A stretch of 64,000 nt of DNA from positions 62,001-126,000 of the forward strand of contig CAZXMW010000006.1 in assembly GCA_964641415.1 (NCBI GenBank), in the 5' to 3' direction. Every line of letters starts with the position of its first letter. Position 1 is the stretch's first letter. The position numbers and the translations under genes were made by a program. This DNA is from JAHECW01 sp964641415 (GTDB lineage: Bacteria > Acidobacteriota > Thermoanaerobaculia > Thermoanaerobaculales > Sulfomarinibacteraceae). This document shows, piece by piece, positions 1 to 8,017 of this stretch. The notes under the pieces were generated by a model. The model saw only the letters and a program-made list of their open reading frames with translations, ran no database searches and was not told where the DNA came from.

Positions 1-192
1 TTTGGAATCGAACGGTGGGAGTAGCGATCCGGATTCCTCGGGAAAGCTCTCGGCAAACATCCGGACGTCGTCAGTCGCTGGGCACGATCAAACACGGACA
101 GGAGATCGACGAATCCAGAGTTTGCCGAACTCCTCGACGAGTTGAACGCAAAGCCGTCGGAAGCCTGTCGTGAACGAATCAAGATCGTCTGA
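1..192 (+). pseudogene. 3' remnant of a transposase-like gene
   Basis: The frame ending with TGA at 190-192 reads as a plausible protein tail, with segments LGKALGKHPDVVSRW and NPEFAELLDELN. These resemble the helix-turn-helix tail found in some REP-associated (Y1) transposases. A TAG at 22-24 interrupts the same frame, so the piece is either a decayed gene or a fragment whose upstream part is frameshifted beyond the window. No catalytic region is visible. Assignment rests on recalled motif similarity only. Confidence 0.4.
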
Positions 193-267
193 ATCGTCTG
201 ACCCGGCACCCGTAGGCACCCGTACGCACCTCTTGCCGTCACGCTGGCACGACAGCGTCGGGCTTTG

Positions 268-296
268 GTTGAACCGCAAAGACGCAAAGATCGCGA
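268..296 (+). repeat. Dispersed GTTGAACCGC repeat, copy 1
   Basis: GTTGAACCGCAAAGACGCAA and the following AGATCGCGA match similar stretches at 37915-37947 and 42298-42371. It lies just upstream of the GntR promoter. Repeats of this type are common intergenic sequence in several environmental phyla; no function is assigned. Confidence 0.6.
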
Positions 297-309
297 CGGA
301 CTTCGCCTC

Positions 310-350
310 TTGACAATCTGCGGCTCGTGATTTACTGTATTAGTTCAGTA
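310..350 (+). promoter_or_regulatory. Promoter and GntR operator
   Basis: A perfect -35 TTGACA (310-315) is followed after 17 nt by TACTGT (333-338) as -10. The inverted repeat TACTG (333-337), 8-nt spacer, CAGTA (346-350) covers the -10 and the start-site region. This is the usual layout for autorepression by YtrA-type GntR regulators. It also rules out translation starts before about 345 and supports GTG 369 as the first codon of the regulator. Confidence 0.7.
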
Positions 351-368
351 GTACACTTGGAGTCGCCC

Positions 369-776
369 GTGCTCGGACTTCTCGACATCGACCCCGCCGC
401 GGCCGCACCGATCTGGCGCCAGATCGAGGAGGGGATGCGGCGGCTGGTCGCCTCCGGCGCCCTGCCGGCCGGCACCGCGGTGCCCTCCGTGCGCGACCTG
501 GCCCGCGAGCTGCGGGTCAACCCGGCGACGGTGTCGAAGGCCTACCAGTTGCTGGTCGCCGACGGCGCCCTCGAGGTGCGGCGCGGCGAGGGCACCTTCG
601 TCGCCGAGCGGTCGCCGGCGGCGCTCGAGGTGGAGCGCGAGCGGCTGCTCGAGGAGGCGGCCGGGCGATTCACCGCGGCTGCCCGCGGCATGGGGGTCAC
701 GAGGAGGGACGCGATCGCTGCGATCTCGGCGGCGTGGAGGGGAATCGACGGCGCCGCCGACGGAGGAGATGGATGA
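369..776 (+). CDS. GntR-family regulator (YtrA type)
   Basis: A 135-residue cytoplasmic repressor. The N-terminal winged helix contains PIWRQIEEGMRRLV, the conserved PSVRDLARELRVNPATVSKA recognition region, and GEGTFV at its end. Only a short C-terminal tail follows, as in the YtrA subfamily, which lacks a large effector domain. I chose GTG at 369, preceded by TTGGAG at 358-363, because the promoter and operator occupy 310-350. The stop overlaps the ATPase start (ATGA, 773-776), so regulator, ATPase and permease form one operon. By family precedent it represses its own operon and is relieved by an envelope or antibiotic-like stress ligand; the ligand is unknown. Confidence 0.88.
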   Translation: MLGLLDIDPAAAAPIWRQIEEGMRRLVASGALPAGTAVPSVRDLARELRVNPATVSKAYQLLVADGALEVRRGEGTFVAERSPAALEVERERLLEEAAGRFTAAARGMGVTRRDAIAAISAAWRGIDGAADGGDG

Positions 777-1690
777 CAACCGCCAGCCAACCCCTGGTCG
801 TCGACGGGCTCACCGTCCGCTACGGCCGCACCGTTGCCGTCGACGGCGTCAGCTTCTCGGTCGGGGAGGGCCAGGTCTACGCCCTGCTCGGCCGCAACGG
901 CGCCGGCAAGTCCTCGACCATCGCCTGCCTGGCCGGCCAACGCCGGGCCGTTCGCGGCAGCTGCCGACTCCTCGGCCTCGACGCCTGGCGCCGGCGGCGC
1001 CTGGTCATGGAGCGGGTCGGGATCGTCCCCGAGACCCCCGACCTGCCGCCGGGCTCCACCGCCGTCGAGCTCGGCCGCTTCCTCGGCCGGGTTCGAAGGC
1101 GGTGGAACGCCGCCGACTACGCGGCGCGGATCGAGCGGGTGGGCGTGCCGCCGAAGCTGCCGGTGCAGAAGCTGTCCAAGGGCCAGCGCCGCCAGCTCGC
1201 CCTGGCGGCGGTGCTCGCCGCCTCACCCGAGGTGCTGATCCTCGACGACCCGACCCTGGGCCTCGACGCGGTGGTCCGCCGGACGCTGCTGGCCGAGCTC
1301 GTTGGCGAGCTCGCCGACCGCGGCAGCACCGTGCTGGTGACCACCCATGACCTGGCCGGCGTCGAGGGCATCGCCGACCGGGTGGGAATCATGACCGGGG
1401 GCCGGCTGGTGCTCGACGAGCCCCTCGACGCCGTCAAGGCGCGCTTCCGCCGTCTGCGCTTCGTGCGCCGCCAGGATGCCTGCGACGGCGCAGTGAGGAC
1501 GGCCCTCGAGCCGATGGAGCCGGCGGCGCTCCGCCTGGTCGGCCAGCGGGTCGACGCGGTGGTGGGCCGGGCCGGCGGCGCGGCCGTCGCAGCGGTGCAC
1601 GAGATCGCGGTGTCCCAGGTCGAGGTCGAGCCCCTGTCCCTCGAGAAAATCTTCGTCGCCCTGTGCGGCGCCGGCGAAGGGGGTGCGTGA
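773..1690 (+). CDS. ABC transporter ATPase (GntR-linked)
   Basis: A 305-residue ATP-binding subunit of an ABC-2 type exporter. Walker A GRNGAGKSS begins near residue 40, the signature LSKGQRRQL near 134, and Walker B VLILDDPTLGLD near 154. The usual catalytic Glu after Walker B is Asp here (D159), a replacement seen in other GntR-linked ATPases of this type. A His switch lies in TTHD. The start is ATG 773, overlapping the regulator stop and preceded by GGAGGAG; longer in-frame starts would lie inside the regulator gene. The stop overlaps the permease start by one base (TGATG at 1688-1692). The substrate is not indicated. Confidence 0.9.
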   Translation: MTTASQPLVVDGLTVRYGRTVAVDGVSFSVGEGQVYALLGRNGAGKSSTIACLAGQRRAVRGSCRLLGLDAWRRRRLVMERVGIVPETPDLPPGSTAVELGRFLGRVRRRWNAADYAARIERVGVPPKLPVQKLSKGQRRQLALAAVLAASPEVLILDDPTLGLDAVVRRTLLAELVGELADRGSTVLVTTHDLAGVEGIADRVGIMTGGRLVLDEPLDAVKARFRRLRFVRRQDACDGAVRTALEPMEPAALRLVGQRVDAVVGRAGGAAVAAVHEIAVSQVEVEPLSLEKIFVALCGAGEGGA

Positions 1691-3630
1691 TGCGTGCTCT
1701 TGCCGCCCTCGTCGTCCACGAGATCAACCAGCGCAAGGCCCTGCTCGCCGCTGCTCTGGTCGCGTCGCTTCTGCCTTTGCTCGCGCCTCTGCTGCCCGCC
1801 ACCGGTTCCAATCCCGCCGAGGACATCCGGGAGGCGGTGCTCTGGGTGATGGTCGGCGGCCTGGTGCCGTTGTTTGCGCTCCTGCTCGGGGTCAGCTTCA
1901 TCGGCCGCGACCTCGCCGAGGGCCGGCTGGGCTTCTACTACGCCCAGCCCCTGTCCGGGCCGGCGATCTGGTTCGGGAAGCTCGGTGCCGTCCTGCTCCT
2001 CGTCTGGGCCGTCGAGGTGATCATCGTGCTGCCCACGGCATCGTTGGCGTCCGATCCACTTCGGTTCTTGGTGCTTCCGAACGTGTTCGACTCCGCCGTT
2101 CCCAAGTGGTTGGCCCCGGTCCTTTCCTACGTTGCGGCGGCGGCGGTCGTCCTCGTTGCCCACGGCGTCGGCATCATCTGGCGGGCGCGTTCGGCCTGGC
2201 TGATCGTCGATGCCCTCGCGCTCATCGGTGTGACCGGTGTCGGATGGCTGGCAATCTCGCCCTTCCTTCCGCTGGTGGCGCCGACGTTGATGATCGCCTG
2301 CGGGCACTGGCTGTTTGCATGGCTCCTGGTCGCGCTCACGGCGGCGGGCGCGGTCCAGGCGGCGTCGGGTCGGGTCGATCCGGCGCGGTGCCACCGCGTC
2401 TTGTCGGCGACGTTGTGGGGCGTTCTCACCGTCAGCGTGAGCGCTCTCCTCGCGTGGTCCCTTTGGGTCCGCTCGGCGGACATCGACGATCTCGACAGGC
2501 CCTTCGTGGTGGCGACGGGTTCGGCCGACTGGATTGTCGTGGGTGGGACCTCGTGGGGGCGGCTCGACTACTACCCGAGGTTTCTGGTCCACGTCGTCGA
2601 CGGTCGAACGCTTCCGATCGGGCCGAGCTTTAACTGGTCCGGACAGGATGCCAAGCTCGCCGAGGGCGGTTCAGCCGCGCTCTGGCTCGAGCCGGAGGGG
2701 TTCCTGAGCTGGGCCGTCATGACGGCCGATCTGGCCGCAGAGCACCCGGTGGCGCGTCCGACGGGAGTCACGATCGGTGAAGAGTGGGAAGACGTCGCAA
2801 TCGCCCCGGACGGCACCCGCTTCGCCGTGCTCGAGGGCAGGACCCTCGCCGTCTACCAGGGGCAGCCTGCCGAGCAACTGACAGCCGTGCGCATCGAGGA
2901 AGAGCTCAACCCGCTCGCGATTCTCTTCGACGATCGAGATCGCGTCAGAGTTCTCGCTTCCAGCCGACAGGAAGGCCCGATCGGCGACACGAGGTGGTGG
3001 CTGCTGTGGCTCGAGGTGGCGGATCGACGCCTCGGCGATCGGGTCGAGATCGACTTGCCGTGGCGCTGGGGCCGGCGGTCGCGTGACGGTCGAGCCGATC
3101 ATTCGCTGACCCGGGTTCGCCACGGCGACACCACCCACGTCGCTATCCGCGACACAGATTCCGGGGAGCTTCTTCGAGACCTCGAGGTTCGGAGCGTGTG
3201 GAACGTCCGTCCCCTGGAGGATGGTGGCGTCTTTGTCGTCCGGGACCGCGACGAGGACAACCGCGCGGAGCTTTTCAGGGCGACCGGCGAGCTGGTCTGG
3301 ACCGCCGACCTCCCCGAGGCCGGGGAGATCTTCGCCGGCCTGATCGGCGCACCGAATCTCATGTTGCTGGGTGTCATCGGTTTCGAGAGCGATGCCGCGG
3401 AGCGGACAGTGAGGTACCGTACTCTCGGGCTCGACCTCGCGACCGGATCCTGGCGTGAGCTGGCCGATGGCATGATTCCGGTCCTCGGGAGATGGGGTGT
3501 CTCGACATCGATGGGCTCATGGGCGGTGGGCTCGACTGCGAGCCGGCTCCTCGTCGACGACGATGGCATCGTTTTCCTGTGGGATCCCGAAACCGGCGAG
3601 ATTCGGCAGCTGGTTCCAGTCGTGCCCTGA
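1690..3630 (+). CDS. ABC-2 permease with large C-terminal soluble domain
   Basis: A 646-residue protein. Residues 1 to about 270 hold around six hydrophobic segments typical of ABC-2 permeases, including a segment near 10-35 and others at about 55-80, 95-120, 145-165, 175-215 and 250-265. The remaining roughly 370 residues are soluble and rich in short beta-strand patterns such as RFAVLEGRTLAVYQG, WWLLWLEV and IVFLWDPETGEI, suggesting a beta-propeller-like fold. It is translationally coupled to the ATPase. Ordinary YtrC/YtrD-like permeases lack such an extension. The soluble part could sense or bind something outside the cytoplasm, but this is inference, as is the propeller fold. Confidence 0.75.
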   Translation: MRALAALVVHEINQRKALLAAALVASLLPLLAPLLPATGSNPAEDIREAVLWVMVGGLVPLFALLLGVSFIGRDLAEGRLGFYYAQPLSGPAIWFGKLGAVLLLVWAVEVIIVLPTASLASDPLRFLVLPNVFDSAVPKWLAPVLSYVAAAAVVLVAHGVGIIWRARSAWLIVDALALIGVTGVGWLAISPFLPLVAPTLMIACGHWLFAWLLVALTAAGAVQAASGRVDPARCHRVLSATLWGVLTVSVSALLAWSLWVRSADIDDLDRPFVVATGSADWIVVGGTSWGRLDYYPRFLVHVVDGRTLPIGPSFNWSGQDAKLAEGGSAALWLEPEGFLSWAVMTADLAAEHPVARPTGVTIGEEWEDVAIAPDGTRFAVLEGRTLAVYQGQPAEQLTAVRIEEELNPLAILFDDRDRVRVLASSRQEGPIGDTRWWLLWLEVADRRLGDRVEIDLPWRWGRRSRDGRADHSLTRVRHGDTTHVAIRDTDSGELLRDLEVRSVWNVRPLEDGGVFVVRDRDEDNRAELFRATGELVWTADLPEAGEIFAGLIGAPNLMLLGVIGFESDAAERTVRYRTLGLDLATGSWRELADGMIPVLGRWGVSTSMGSWAVGSTASRLLVDDDGIVFLWDPETGEIRQLVPVVP

Positions 3631-3680
3631 GCGAACCGCCTCTTGCGAAGTTACGTACTTCCCAATGGAGGTGAGAGACG

Positions 3681-3887
3681 ATGTGGACATTCATCCTGTG
3701 GCTGATTCTTCTGGTTGTGAGCTGGCCCCTGGCCCTGCTCGCCCTGGTGCTGTACCCCCTGGTGTGGTTGCTGCTGCTGCCCTTCCGGCTCCTCGGGATC
3801 ACCGTCGACGCCGTCTTGAAGCTGCTGCACGCGATCCTGACCATGCCCGCGAGGCTGCTGCGGGGACCGGCGGCGGTCAAAGCGTAG
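3681..3887 (+). CDS. Small hydrophobic membrane protein
   Basis: A 68-residue protein of unknown function, almost entirely hydrophobic. One or two membrane segments span about residues 3-36 (WTFILWLILLVVSWP and ALLALVLYPLVWLLLLPF), followed by an amphipathic stretch with LKLLHAILTMPARLLRG. A strong ribosome-binding site, GGAGGTGAG, sits ahead of ATG 3681 and makes expression credible. It follows the permease by 50 nt on the same strand and may be the last gene of that operon. Palindromic element 1 starts immediately downstream. Confidence 0.6.
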   Translation: MWTFILWLILLVVSWPLALLALVLYPLVWLLLLPFRLLGITVDAVLKLLHAILTMPARLLRGPAAVKA

Positions 3888-3890
3888 CTA

Positions 3891-4066
3891 GTTCCCGTCC
3901 GGAAACGGCGCTTTTTGGCAATCTCGGCGTCAGATGACGAATTTCCTTGTGCGGCGTACAGAAGTACGCCTCCGCGTAAACTCTGATCTTCCTTGACCTT
4001 GCACAAAAATCCCTCGTTTCCGAATCGAGAACTGCGCAGTCCCCATCGGGGTTTCCGGATGGGAAC
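3891..4066. repeat. Long imperfect palindrome, element 1
   Basis: The outer arms GTTCCCGTCCGGAAAC (3891-3906) and GTTTCCGGATGGGAAC (4051-4066) are reverse complements at 15 of 16 positions. A second inner similarity pairs CGGAAACGGCGCTTTTTGGC (from 3900) with the complement of the AAAATCCCTCGTTTCCG stretch near 4006-4022. A GTAC-AGAA-GTAC apex lies at 3956-3967. A related element lies at 7829-8004. It begins 4 nt after the small membrane gene and could fold as a long cruciform or transcript hairpin. Confidence 0.7.
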
Positions 4067-4557
4067 GAGCGAGCACCCATGCGGCCGAATCCAAAAGAAC
4101 GACAAAACCGGACAACGTCAATCGTGAACGTTGTTCACCACTCTGACCAACCCATCGTCCCCGGGACCAGCTCATGGGTTTGAACGCCAGCTCATGGCCT
4201 CAGCGACCAACAGGACGCCGATCGTGGGCTGCCGGGATACGTCGGACAAACCGCTGACCGGTTGTGGGGGCGGTTGACTCCAGAGCCCGGCCGTGCCGAA
4301 GCCGATCCCCGGGTTTCGACGCCTTGACTGTCGGACGTGGACGGGCGTTTCCAGCTTCGGGGCGGTCGCGCTCGACCGTTCGGTTCCCTTTGAAATCAGA
4401 GTTGATTGTGAGACACAACACATGATCAGGTATTCGATCTCGAGCCCTGGCGTGTTACATTCGAGGGTGCTGGACCGGGGGATGAGAGATCCCTGATTTC
4501 CTCTGGCGCCCGGTCGGGACTCCAGAACGGTCCGTCAGTTCAACTTCCGGAGGCCCG
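4067..4557. other. Intergenic stretch before the C25 peptidase
   Basis: About 490 nt with no convincing reading frame on either strand. A possible weak promoter for the peptidase is TTGATT at 4402-4407 with no good -10 at the expected distance. A clear ribosome-binding site, GGAGG, lies at about 4547-4551. Nothing else is recognised. Confidence 0.4.
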
Positions 4558-7248
4558 ATGCGTCCCTCGAGTCCACTGCGTCTGCTGATCGGTTTCTTTC
4601 TCGCCCTGATGGTCGGTTCGGTCGCCACGGCCGAGCAGGTGGCCGTGAGCTACACCTTCGATCGTCCGCAGATCACCCCGGTTCGGATCGGCGATGCCGC
4701 CTACCACCGGGTCACCATCGACGGCACCACCAACGGCGGCCCGGTCGGCAGCCCGGCGCTGCCGGCGAGCGGGGCGCGGATCCTGATTCCCCTCGGTGCG
4801 CGAGTGGTCAGCGTCGACGTGGTCGCCAGTCAACGGGTGTCCCTCGGCGCCGGTTACCTGGTCGAGCCGGTCGGACCGCCCTTCCGCCTGATGGACGGTC
4901 CCGACTCGGTCGGCCTGCCGACGCCCGATCCGGCTGTCTATGGCTCCGAGGATCGGTTCCCCGCGTCAGACTTCGAGGACATCGGTCTCCAGTCGTTCCG
5001 GGGCTATCGGATCCTGGTCCTGCGGCTCCAGCCTGTGGAGTACATTCCGGTTTCGGGAGAGCTCTTCTACAGCCCCGAGCTGACGGTCGTGGTGAAAACG
5101 GAGGCGACCGAAGCTGTCCCGCCGATGTTCCGAGGGTATGACGGTGACGCCTCCGAGGCCCGCAGCCGGGTCGACAACCCGGACCTCGTGGACAGCTACC
5201 GTGCGGCCGAAACCCGCGGCCCACGCGCCTTCGACATGATGATTCTCACCACCGACGCGCTCGCCGGAGCCTTCGCGCCGCTGAAGACCTACCATGACAG
5301 CCAGGGCCTGGCGACCGAGATCCGCACCCTCGCCGACGTCGGGAGCAGTGATCCGGCGGCGGTCCGCGACTTCATCCGCGATGCCTACCTCAACGACGGC
5401 ATCGACTTCGTGCTCATCGGCGGCGACGACGACATCATCCCGGCACAGGATCTCTACGTCGACTCGCTCTACGGCTACGTCGAGTCCGACATGCCGGGCG
5501 ACATCTACGTCGGCTGCCTCGACGGCAGCTGGAACGGCGATGGTGACTCGCGATTCGGCGAGCCGAACGACGGCGAGGGCGGCGGCGACGTGGACATGCT
5601 CGCCGAGGTTTTCGTCGGGCGCTGCTCTGCGGGCAGCGCCGCCGAGGTCGACCGTTTCGTGACCAAGACCATCTGGTACCTGAGCGGCTCGCACAGCATG
5701 CCCGACAAGGTCCTGCTCGTGGGTGAGCACCTCGGCTTCGGCGGGGTTTCGGAGTACGCCGCCGCGACCCTCGAGGAGCTCGAGGACGGATCGAGCGCAC
5801 ACGGCTACACCACGGTCGGCATCCCGACAGCCGAGTACACAATCACCGAGATGTTCGAGCGGGACGGGTACTGGTCCCAGGGCGACCTCGCCGCGTCGAT
5901 CAACAGCGGTCTGCACGTCCTCAACCACCTCGGCCACGGCAATCCGGACTACGCGATGAAGCTCTACAACTCCGACGTGATGTCCGAGTTGAGCAACACC
6001 GAGCTGCTTTTCATGTACTCGCAGACCTGCCTCGCCGGCCACCTCGACGGGACCGACTGCTGGGCCGAGACCATGAACGTCAAGACCGACCGCGGCGCGT
6101 TCGCCCTGGTGATGAACGCCCGTTACGGGTGGGGCGAGTACGACAGCACCGACGGGCCCTCCCAGCGCTTCAACCGGGAGTTCTGGGACGCCGTCTTCGG
6201 CGAGGCGATGCCCGAGATCGGCAAAGCGAATCAGGACTCCAAGGAAGACAATCTCTATCGCGTCAACGAGCCCGCCATGCGCTGGTGCGCCTACGAGCTC
6301 AACCTCTTCGGCGACCCATCCGTGGTCATTCAGGGCGCTGAGGTGACCGGGATGAAGGTCAGCCCGAGCGGCTCGTTCGACACCGAGGGAATGAGCGGCG
6401 GCCCGTTCAGCCCAGCGAGCAGGCTCTACACGATCGAGAACATGGACGACACGGCCCTCGATTTCACGGTCAGCAAGACGCAGCCCTGGATCGATCTCTC
6501 CGCAACCGGAGGTCAGCTGCCGGCGGGCGGTTCGGACACGGTCGCCGTCTCCATCAACCCCGCGGCGGCGGCGCTGGCGAACGGGATCTACTCGGATCTC
6601 GTCAGCTTCACCAACACCACCAACCACGACGGCGACACCATCCGGGCGGTGAATCTCCAGGTCGGTGTCGCGACGGTGCAGCAGACGTGGGACATGAGCA
6701 GTGACCCGGGTTGGACCACCGAGGGGCTTTGGGCCTACGGCGCTCCGGCCGGGCTCGGAGGCGAGTACGGCAACCCCGATCCCACGAGCGGATACACTGG
6801 AGAGTACGTCTACGGCTACGACCTCGACGGCGACTACGCCAACAACCTCCCTGAGGTGCACCTCACGACGCCGCCCATCGACTGCAGCAACCTCGACCGG
6901 GTCGCGGTGAAGTTCTGGCGCCACCTCAACGTCGAACAACCCGCCTACGACCACGCTTGTCTGCGGGTGAGCACCGACGGTTCGACGTGGACCGACGTCT
7001 GGGAGAACGGTGGCGAGGTGACCGATTCGGAATGGACCCAGATGGATGTCGACCTGTCGAGCGTCGCCGACCGTCAACCCTCGGTTTACGTGCGCTGGAC
7101 CATGGGCACGACCGACGGTGGGTGGCGGTACTCCGGGTGGAACATCGACGATGTCGAGATCTGGGGTCTGGACAGCTCTGAACCGCCATTTTTCGCCGAC
7201 GGTTTCGAGACCGGCGACACGAGCGGGTGGAGCAGCGTGATTCGGTAG
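4558..7248 (+). CDS. Secreted gingipain-like C25 cysteine peptidase
   Basis: An 896-residue exported protease. A signal peptide covers about residues 1-24 (LLIGFFLALMVGSVATA). A propeptide-like region precedes the C25 domain, which starts near residue 223 (FDMMILTTDALAGAF) and includes DFVLIGGDDDIIPAQDLY. The likely catalytic His is H460 in LNHLGHGNPDY and the nucleophile C491 in MYSQTCLAGH, matching the HG...C order of gingipains. An Ig-like region and a jelly-roll-like region follow (about 590-870). The protein ends with FADGFETGDTSGWSSVIR, a tail I recall at the end of many secreted proteins of Acidobacteriota. It stands alone between two palindromic elements. Substrates are unknown. Confidence 0.85.
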   Translation: MRPSSPLRLLIGFFLALMVGSVATAEQVAVSYTFDRPQITPVRIGDAAYHRVTIDGTTNGGPVGSPALPASGARILIPLGARVVSVDVVASQRVSLGAGYLVEPVGPPFRLMDGPDSVGLPTPDPAVYGSEDRFPASDFEDIGLQSFRGYRILVLRLQPVEYIPVSGELFYSPELTVVVKTEATEAVPPMFRGYDGDASEARSRVDNPDLVDSYRAAETRGPRAFDMMILTTDALAGAFAPLKTYHDSQGLATEIRTLADVGSSDPAAVRDFIRDAYLNDGIDFVLIGGDDDIIPAQDLYVDSLYGYVESDMPGDIYVGCLDGSWNGDGDSRFGEPNDGEGGGDVDMLAEVFVGRCSAGSAAEVDRFVTKTIWYLSGSHSMPDKVLLVGEHLGFGGVSEYAAATLEELEDGSSAHGYTTVGIPTAEYTITEMFERDGYWSQGDLAASINSGLHVLNHLGHGNPDYAMKLYNSDVMSELSNTELLFMYSQTCLAGHLDGTDCWAETMNVKTDRGAFALVMNARYGWGEYDSTDGPSQRFNREFWDAVFGEAMPEIGKANQDSKEDNLYRVNEPAMRWCAYELNLFGDPSVVIQGAEVTGMKVSPSGSFDTEGMSGGPFSPASRLYTIENMDDTALDFTVSKTQPWIDLSATGGQLPAGGSDTVAVSINPAAAALANGIYSDLVSFTNTTNHDGDTIRAVNLQVGVATVQQTWDMSSDPGWTTEGLWAYGAPAGLGGEYGNPDPTSGYTGEYVYGYDLDGDYANNLPEVHLTTPPIDCSNLDRVAVKFWRHLNVEQPAYDHACLRVSTDGSTWTDVWENGGEVTDSEWTQMDVDLSSVADRQPSVYVRWTMGTTDGGWRYSGWNIDDVEIWGLDSSEPPFFADGFETGDTSGWSSVIR

Positions 7249-7365
7249 CAGGCGGCAGGCCCGGCGCGGCGAGCTCCACCTTGTTCGACAGCCGGTCGAG
7301 TCATCGCAACGATGCCTCCGACGGCGGAATGCGACAATGGGGCGCAACGAAAAGGAGACGACACC

Positions 7366-7779
7366 ATGGAGCCGACTGCGATCCTCATCCCGATGTTCAC
7401 GCTCATGGCCTTCACGATGGTGATGATCCTGACGTTGGGTGTCTTTCGGAATGTCGCCATCCTGTCCGGGCGCGTGCAGATCAAGGTGTTCAAGTCGTTC
7501 AGCGAGCCCGGGGAGACCGAGGGCCTGCTGGCCATCAGGCGCAACGTCGCCAACCTCTTCGAGCTGCCGGTGATCTTCTACGCCCTGTGTCTGACGGCCT
7601 TCGCGGCGGGCGTGACGGATCAGACCACGGTCGCCCTGGCGTGGGTCTTCACCGGTTCGAGGCTGGTCCACTCGGCGATCCACATCACCTACAACAGCGT
7701 CCTGCACCGTTTCCTGGTCTTCGCCGCCGGGCTGGCCGTCGTGGCGGTCATGCTGATCCGGATCGCCGCGAGCGTGTAG
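7366..7779 (+). CDS. MAPEG-family membrane protein
   Basis: A 137-residue protein with four hydrophobic segments, at about residues 8-26, 66-86, 90-105 and 115-135. The segment RRNVANLFELPVIFYAL contains the conserved N-E-PVIFY pattern of the MAPEG family, whose members include microsomal glutathione transferases and bacterial relatives. The ATG at 7366 has AAGGAG upstream (about 7351-7356). It follows the C25 peptidase by about 117 nt and is probably separately expressed. An enzymatic role cannot be read from the sequence; many bacterial homologues are uncharacterised. Confidence 0.85.
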   Translation: MEPTAILIPMFTLMAFTMVMILTLGVFRNVAILSGRVQIKVFKSFSEPGETEGLLAIRRNVANLFELPVIFYALCLTAFAAGVTDQTTVALAWVFTGSRLVHSAIHITYNSVLHRFLVFAAGLAVVAVMLIRIAASV

Positions 7780-7828
7780 CCGGCATCTGACGCTCGGGTC
7801 CGACAGAGTTCCGGCCGGAGGGTGCTAG

Positions 7829-8004
7829 CCCGGCCTTCTCACCAATCTCCGGCTGCAAGGCGCAGTACACCATGATCTTCGACGCTTTCTCGATTCGCTC
7901 GCTCGACGTACCGCAAGTACGACTGCGCTCCCTCATCTTGCGAGAGCGCCGAATATCAAGGCGTCTTGCACCTTTCGCTACGGACCTTGGTGAGAAGTCC
8001 GGGC
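7829..8004. repeat. Long imperfect palindrome, element 2
   Basis: The outer arms CCCGGCCTTCTCACCAA (starting 7829) and TTGGTGAGAAGTCCGGG (ending about 8003) pair at 16 of 17 positions. Further inward, TGCAAGGCGC pairs imperfectly with the complement of GCGTCTTGCA. The apex is GTAC-CGCAA-GTAC, near 7909-7921. The layout and length match element 1 (3891-4066), though the arm sequences differ. It ends about 14 nt before the lipoprotein start codon. Confidence 0.7.
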
Positions 8005-8017
8005 TCGAGTCTCGACC

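Noticed and set aside
3930..4423. Short minus-strand frames in the gap before the C25 peptidase
   Set aside because: They overlap the palindromic element or lack ribosome-binding sites and any protein-like pattern.
4966..7707. 913-codon frame antisense to the C25 peptidase
   Set aside because: Spans two real genes and an intergenic gap on the other strand; no recognisable domain.
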